A stretch of DNA of 64,000 nt, taken from the NCBI GenBank assembly GCA_037074705.1, contig CM073593.1, positions 16,435,001-16,499,000 of the forward strand, written 5' to 3'. A model generated the notes under the pieces. It ran no database searches. It saw only the letters and a list, made by a program, of their open reading frames with translations, and was not told where the DNA came from. The position numbers were made by a program, and so were the translations under genes. Origin of the DNA: Zhengitettix transpicula. Lineage: Eukaryota > Arthropoda > Insecta > Orthoptera > Tetrigidae. Shown one piece after another: positions 58,373-64,000 of the stretch (positions are counted from its first letter, which is position 1; each line of letters opens with the position of its first letter).

Positions 58373-59039
58373 GCGGTTATAAAATGTAAATAAGTAAAAT
58401 ACCCCATTTCCTTAATGTATTGTGTCATTCGCGGCTGTTTTTAAATCACCTGACGACAGGAACAATTTTCCAGAAACTTTGAGTGGTATTTATATCATCA
58501 CTTCTTTTCCTCTGTCATTTGGGTATTTTATCCAATTACTGTCTTTTAAATCGGGCGTATTATATTTTTAACCATCAATATTTGTTTATAATTTTATGAT
58601 CCACGGTCCAACTTTTTTAGTCCATCTGCAATCTGAACGTTCCGTCGGCTCTGTGGAATTTGTCCAACTTCTTATTCTCTTACTCTCATCATATTCAATA
58701 TACTACCGTACATATAATTGACACTATAATCTGCTGCAAGGTGACATATTTGTCAGTCGGTTTCATTTCAAAATATTTCCTCATGCTTACAGGTTGCAAA
58801 CAGCCTTTGTGTGCCAGATGCCAATATCTTACGTGAGAAGGAAAAGTGGTTCAGTTCATGACATAAACAAGAGTGAACGAAGTGTGCACATTTAGTGACG
58901 AAAAGGAAATCGTTTATACGAATTCTAACATTTGTGGAATCGTCTTAGCCGAGATTTAATAAAATTAGAGACACCACTTGATGTTGTTATGATTGAGTGA
59001 GGTGGGCGGTCGGTTATCGGGGACACACACGGGCTCTAA
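58373..59039. other. Unassigned
   Basis: Nothing recognised. Confidence 0.3.
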
Positions 59040-59290
59040 TAACACACTTAAGGCACTCTCACCGTCGGTGGCAGATGTAAGCCGCCGTTTCGACATTCGC
59101 CCGCGATCGGGCGCGCGTTAAGGACTCGCCAAGAATGCGGTGACGAAACTGAACAACAATACATCTCGTTAAGGTCAGGGCAGCCCAGCCGCCCCCGTTA
59201 TCGGATCCGAGATCAGCGCGACCCGACCCACATAGTTCACGACTCGACCGCAAGGTGGCGCAACGCCTGCCCGAGGGACGATCAAAGATC
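59040..59290. other. CpG-dense block
   Basis: I count about 30 CG dinucleotides in some 250 bp, in a window where CG is otherwise sparse. It includes CGCCCGCGATCGGGCGCGCG at about 59098-59117. An 87-codon minus-strand frame (59059-59322) crosses it, arginine-rich and without a known domain. The block could be a CpG-island-like promoter, an exon or a young insertion; the sequence does not decide. Confidence 0.4.
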
Positions 59291-59639
59291 AAGCTCCTCA
59301 AACAATATTTCAGCACAGTCATTATTCAATCATCAGTTACAGTCCATAATCGATATCAATGAAACGTTTGAATCTCCGTTTGAACGGGATAAGAAATATT
59401 GAAATTTGTTAAATCTCATGTATTTGACGAACGGAGACAGCGACCTGAAAACGCTCAACAGATTAACACAAGCTTACACTTTATCAATCCAACATTGAAT
59501 ATTGAGCGATAAATTAACAACCGCTAATAATTTATATTATAAATGTAAAAAAATCCTGGCGTGAGGTGCGTTCTAGTCAATTAACAAATTTGTTAATCGG
59601 TTCGAAAAAGTTTATTTACACTACTACTTCTTCTTTTAT
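59291..59639. other. Unassigned AT-rich DNA
   Basis: Nothing recognised. Confidence 0.3.
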
Positions 59640-60235
59640 TGGCACTATAACCCAATGTGAGTTTCGGCCTTATTAACAATTTTCTTCCATTCCGCCTTCT
59701 CCCGTGTCAGTCTCTGCCATCCTCTTACTTTCATGGTTTGTATATCCTTCTCGATGTCATCTACACATCTTGTCCGGGGTCTCCCCCTATTCCTCCTCCC
59801 AATTGGCTTCCAGTCCATAATCCGTCTAGGTGTTCTGCTTTCATCTATCCTAAGTACGTGTCCCATCCAGGCCAACCTTCTGCTCTTCATAAACCTAACA
59901 ATGTCCTCGTTATTTATGAGCTGCTCTAGTGCTCTGTTTGTTCTAATTCTCCATTCGTACATACAGGTCCGTATATCATTCTCAGTTTCTTGCGTTCAAA
60001 TATTCTGAGTAAGCGCTTATCATTATTATTAAGGGTCCACGTTTCACAACCGTATATCACTACAGTTCTTATAAGTGTTTTGTAAATTTTTAACTTCAAT
60101 TCCCTATTTAACATCTTGGATTTCATTAATTCTCCATATATGTAGTAAGTTCTGTTACCATTGATGATACGTTGTTTTATTTAACTTCCCACATTATTTT
60201 CACTGTTAAGTTTTGAGCCTAAATATTTATATACA
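59640..60235 (-). pseudogene. Non-LTR retrotransposon reverse transcriptase, C-terminal end, broken
   Basis: On the minus strand this reads as the last ~190 residues of a LINE-type endonuclease/reverse-transcriptase polyprotein. In order: YKYLGSKLNSENN (from about 60232), KQRIINGNRTYY, LKLKIYKTLIRTVVIYGCET, ERKKLRMIYGP, then after a frameshift near 59930-59962 EWRIRTNRALEQL, FMKSRRLAWMGHVLRIDESR, GRRNRGRPRTRCVDDIEKD and GWQRLTREKAEWKKIV. The catalytic fingers/palm of the enzyme and the endonuclease are absent (5'-truncated). There is a stop after the SENNVGS stretch and a frameshift in the middle. It ends in a short 3' region with an AAG-rich tail (plus-strand CTTCTTC, 59627-59633). The LINE clade cannot be fixed from this end. 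Confidence 0.85.
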
Positions 60236-61291
60236 CTACTATTCCCCCAAAAAATACTAGCATTATGAATGTATTAACTCATTATTGCATGATTTTTTTT
60301 AAAAGTAAGTTTTTCAAGATGTATTTTTGTGAATACAATACGGTAAAACTAACCAAAAAAAATATGATCGAAATTATTTGAATATTATTTGAACAGTTTT
60401 ATTATGTTGTAAATATGAAAACTCATGCACATGTAAGTTCTAAATGTGAATGGTCATTAATCAATAACCTCTACTTCTCAACTTTATAAGCTTTTTTTTT
60501 TGTATTTTTAAGTAGAAATTTGCTACAGTAAAATTAAATATAATTTAAAGTTTAAGTAATCAAAATTTTCTTATTAAATGGTAGTCAAAAATAAAAATTC
60601 TTAATGAAATGAAAAAAATTTTTGTTCAATACAAGTTTATTAAAATATTGAAAACTATATATTATGCAACAAATATATATATGTCTGGTTTATCAATAAT
60701 TCACATTAATTGGTTAATTATGATTTTAGTGTAATTAGAATATCTTGAGAACGACGCTTAAATTTTCTTTCTATAAAAACCATAAAGAAACACAGAAAAT
60801 GAATATTTTGAAGTTGACCGGCGAGCAGAAAAATTTTGACTGAGGGGTTGACTCACTGCAAGATTAAACAGGCATGTTTTAAACTGTCCGCGGATGCTTA
60901 AAGTTTAATATTTCCTTAAGTGCATGTTGTTTCATATCTGCATCACAATTTAGCTTCCTTAGAAAGCCTCTCTGGGTAATACTAGAAGTTATGTTGCATA
61001 TATGTTTCACTATGCACTATGGGTTAAGAATTGTAATATTGACTACCGGCACTCCGTCAATATACGTTACATTAGGCTCTTAAATTTATTTTCATAAAGA
61101 TGTAAACAGGGGTTGAGAAGTTACGTCGTGGCCGTCGATGGCGCCTCGCTGGCGCGTAGTTAAGTTACGGACGAAACACGTGTTGGACCAGAAAAATACG
61201 AACATAAAAATTCCGGTTCGGTGACCTGCGTTACCAGAGAGAGAATTTTTAGGTGTCGGAAACTTTTTAAGTGTGAGGTGGTTGAGGTGGT
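60236..61291. other. Unassigned AT-rich DNA
   Basis: No gene or repeat recognised. Confidence 0.35.
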
Positions 61292-61305
61292 GGGGGGGGG
61301 GGGGG
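61292..61305. repeat. Poly-G run (14)
   Basis: Fourteen consecutive Gs after a GGTGGTTGAGGTGGT stretch. Length may be uncertain in the assembly. Confidence 0.85.
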
Positions 61306-62408
61306 AAGTATCTCGCAATTTTAAAGAACTTTCGTCCACCACGTGATTTTCTGATCGATTGGAGGTTCGTGCTCGATCACGTTAGTCGATAAAGTAGAGA
61401 CGTTCCTTGAATATTCGTCGTCGAGTGTAGCAACAGCCAAAATAAGCGCACGACAATTGGATACAACTTCCTTATTCCTTGATGACCCAAGGGTAGTTAG
61501 TATCTTTGTGCGCGATTGAACATTATTGTAGAGAGACATCTGTTCACTTTCCAGAGAAGCGGAAATTGAAAATCTTTTACATGAATAATTAGAAAATAAA
61601 TATTTTAAAAGTTTTCAGGTTTTAATTAAATTTTTATTTAAAACCACGCTACAATTTTCGGAGGCTTCCAAACGTGAGACATAATCAAATTAGTAAAACC
61701 TCACTGCAATTTTAGTAACTACGTATCATATCGTCATTTTAACGTGTGAAAAAGAGTATATGACGTGCATAATTTGTTTAAAATTGTTTTATTATGTTGT
61801 CGAAGTGTTGATGGATAATATTTTTCAGTTGAAAAGAAACCTTCACAAATACGGATAAGAAATGTTGTGTGTGCATTTCATCATGTAGCAGTGTATTGCA
61901 ACGGAATTCCTTGTCGTTGCAGCTCTTAATTACCGCTGCACACAGATTGTGTTACATGTTCATGAACTTCGCAGGTGCGCAGTCGCAAGTAGTTCGCAAA
62001 CCGGACGGAGACCTAAGAATCTTACTTGCTCACGGGAATTGCGATTTCAAGTATGTGTGATTATCAGTCGCCATATTACTACGTAAAGAACATTATTGTA
62101 ACTGTTGTGAGCAACACAAGACCTTAGCATTTTCTATATTTGGTTTAGGAGGCAGTTCTGACCCAATTAAGTACGCCAAGGTACGTTACACAAATTGCCA
62201 CAGACTAAGACATTTTAGTTTCGATTTAGTTCAATGTAACTATGCTTTAATTGGCATCCAAATACAGACTATTTTTGTGAACTTCGGACAAAAATATATG
62301 GAATTGCATTTTTTTGTATCCTTGATGATATTTTATATTACGTTGTTCTTCACATCTTTGGTCAGATGTCTGTTAAATCCGGATCGTTGAATAAAAAAAC
62401 GTTTTATT
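61306..62408. other. Unassigned
   Basis: Small frames without known motifs; nothing else recognised. Confidence 0.35.
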
Positions 62409-62823
62409 TTATCCCTCCGTTAGTCGCTCTGGGTCCAGGGGACCGACACAATTTAATGTATTTCTTATCTCCGGAGCCAGGTCAGATACAAGGATGAACT
62501 CTTATGACATCTCAGAGAAATGTGTTTACAATATTCGGCGAAGGCTACACTCCAAAAGCAAGCACAGTTCCTCGGAAAATGACTTTCGAATAAGGAAGTA
62601 GCATATCTTCGGTCCAGGAGACCTACTGAGACCACTCCCGTCAGTATTTTTCTCGTTCTTGCCGCAGTAGTACGGAGTGATAATTTACTTCCTTTTCGTA
62701 AAAATCATTGACGATCATTCAGTTTTATTGTCAAATATTTATCTTTTGATACTTAAATTTTTATTGTCATAAGTGGATATCATATTTGTGGTTTTTTATT
62801 ACAACTTTGCGTTTTTCTGTTAG

Positions 62824-63160
62824 AGAAAAATTGTCGACAATCAATAAAAAGAAATTCAACTTGAATAATACTCAATATGCAGATGAAATTCGTCGTCTTC
62901 TTTAAAATGAAAATAATTATGACACAAATGTTGTACCAGACGACGATATTCAAGAATCATCAGATGAATCGGAAACTGAAAATATTTCCGTAACTAGGTC
63001 TGTTGACTAAGATACGGATCATGAAATTGACGAACTAGATTTACAAAATACTGCGCGCCATGTTTCAAGGAAACTAAAAACCCATGTAAAACACAATATC
63101 GTTGTGAACAGTGTGAATTTTTTTTTTGCGTTTGCGTATACACACAAAAATAATTTGCCA
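62824..63160 (+). pseudogene. piggyBac-like transposase remnant: N-terminus fused to C-terminal Cys domain
   Basis: The first part reads as an acidic N-terminal region, with YADEIRRLL then VVPDDDIQESSDESETEN, broken by stops after RRLL and after SVD. The second part (from 63052, another frame) reads CAPCFKETKNP, CKTQYRCEQCEFFFC. Its cysteine spacing (C-x2-C-x7-C-x5-C-x2-C-x4-C) resembles the zinc-binding Cys-rich domain that ends piggyBac transposases. The central DDD catalytic core is absent. It cannot encode an active enzyme. Confidence 0.55.
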
Positions 63161-63569
63161 TGAATGCCGTGTCAAAAATTCAAAAAACATTGAAACTAAC
63201 TCTGATTAATGTATTTATTTTACCAAATATGTAATTATGTAGTATAATATATTATGTATTCAAATATTATTTATGAGCATGTCATCAGCATTTCCACAAA
63301 AGTAGAATACTTTGAAAACTCAAAACAATATAATCATATAATATTTTTAAACAATTATTTTTCAAGTACTCTAAAACTTTTGTATCTATCTGGAATATAA
63401 CTGATGTTTGGTTTACAATATTATAGGCTGAAGTCAATATTTTATTATTATAATTCTAAAGAATATTGTGATACGAGAAAATTAGAAATTTTTATAGTAG
63501 ATTTACTTTAATAACTATTTCGAATAAAATGGCAAGTTTCACTTAATCTAGACTGTAATTGGATGGATG

Positions 63570-63662
63570 AATTATATATATATATATAGATGTGTGTGTG
63601 TGAGTGTGTGTGCGTGTGTGTGCGTGCGTGCGTGCGTGTGTGTGTGTGTGTGTGTGTGTGAA
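63570..63662. repeat. Compound (TA)n-(TG)n microsatellite
   Basis: A TA run (about 63575-63588) followed by a long TG run interrupted by GC and GA units to about 63660. Confidence 0.9.
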
Positions 63663-63838
63663 TGTGTGTCTAATATGTTAAATGTCTGTAAAAGGAATCA
63701 AAATAATTCCTCAAGAAAAGCGATCAGCAACGTAATAGTCTTTACTTATTATTTATATTTATTATTTATTATTAGGTCACCTGGACCTAGTGTGATAACC
63801 GAGTTAATGTATGGTTCGCGACTAACGGACGGGGTTAA

Positions 63839-64000
63839 GTAAACTGTAAAGCAGTACTGACAGTAATATGTCAATAAAGTATTATACAACTAATGAGGAT
63901 TTGAAACTTTTCCCCACACAATCTGACGTTCACCTTTGAATCTTGTTCGCAGAAGCCTGATATTTTATATGATCATTCAGGATTTTCGTTTATTTTACCT
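63839..64000. other. Unassigned end of window
   Basis: Nothing recognised. Confidence 0.3.

Larger units (their letters stand above)
62413..63834 (+). mobile_element. piggyBac-like element, internally deleted
   Basis: The left end is CCCTCCGTTAGTCGC (62413-62427). The right end, from the other strand, is CCCCGTCCGTTAGTCGC (63834 downward). They share 12 identical bases plus the CCC start. The right flank is TTAA (63835-63838), the obligatory piggyBac target. The left flank is TTAT, one base off. A subterminal 13-mer of the form GGTCCAGGNGACC occurs at 62432-62444 and 62611-62623, and in inverted form near the other end at 63775-63787. Coding remnants of both transposase ends remain inside, but about 1.4 kb is too short for the full gene. 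A microsatellite lies in the right flank of the element. Confidence 0.65.

Noticed and set aside
63567..63842. 91-codon frame with a Val/Cys repeat
   Set aside because: It is the translation of the (TG)n microsatellite and the end of the piggyBac-like element.

Overview
This window looks like intergenic or intronic nuclear DNA from an insect. It is AT-rich, has no prokaryote-like gene packing, no rRNA or tRNA gene I could find, and no convincing multi-exon host gene. Open frames are short (the longest is 139 codons) and mostly chance or repeat-derived. What can be identified is mobile DNA: two mariner-family relics, a Tc1-like deletion derivative, a piggyBac-like deletion derivative, Harbinger-like and TA-target MITEs, the 3' end of a non-LTR retrotransposon, degenerate tRNA-type SINE pieces, and two abundant local repeat families. 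The mix suits a large hemimetabolous insect genome. A cockroach or other blattodean is my guess from general impression, not something the sequence proves.

Family R1 is a poly-A-tailed retroposon of about 560 bp. It begins with one or two copies of an 8-bp-stem hairpin and ends in a conserved CCTGTTG-type end plus A-tract. Copies or fragments lie near 4.4-5.7, 19.2-19.8, 21.8-22.2, 23.7-24.3, 34.4-34.6, 50.0-50.3, 52.5-53.1 and 58.3 kb, on both strands. Two insertions keep target-site duplications: one R1 inserted into an older R1 (4.5-5.6 kb), one into the arm of a palindromic repeat (52.5-53.1 kb). Family R2 has a shared head (a CTAGCTGGGTGCCCG-type start) and two alternative tails. Its copies lie near 6.2-6.8, 8.3-8.9, 13.8-14.2, 24.6-25.3, 26.5-27.1, 29.8-31.0 and 47.3-48.7 kb.

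DNA transposons by position: a 5' mariner piece (0.77-1.2 kb), a 415-bp MITE with TTA duplications (3.18-3.59 kb), a full-length dead mariner (10.86-12.15 kb), a 224-bp MITE with TA duplications (43.39-43.61 kb), a 470-bp Tc1-like derivative (50.35-50.82 kb), and a 1.4-kb piggyBac derivative that keeps coding remnants of the two transposase ends but not the catalytic core (62.41-63.83 kb). A dead non-LTR reverse-transcriptase C-terminus lies at 59.6-60.2 kb on the minus strand.

Between the repeats, four stretches (about 0.23-0.72, 13.14-13.58, 17.31-17.80 and 50.88-51.43 kb) look like non-repetitive, higher-complexity DNA with homeodomain, POU, E-box or RFX-like words. They are candidates for conserved regulatory elements of a developmental locus, which is inference only. 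The last contains a 38-bp segment perfectly duplicated 632 bp away. I found no clear new multi-gene system. The most useful observations are the R1 architecture and its nested insertions, the piggyBac internal-deletion element, and the duplicated 38-bp word.
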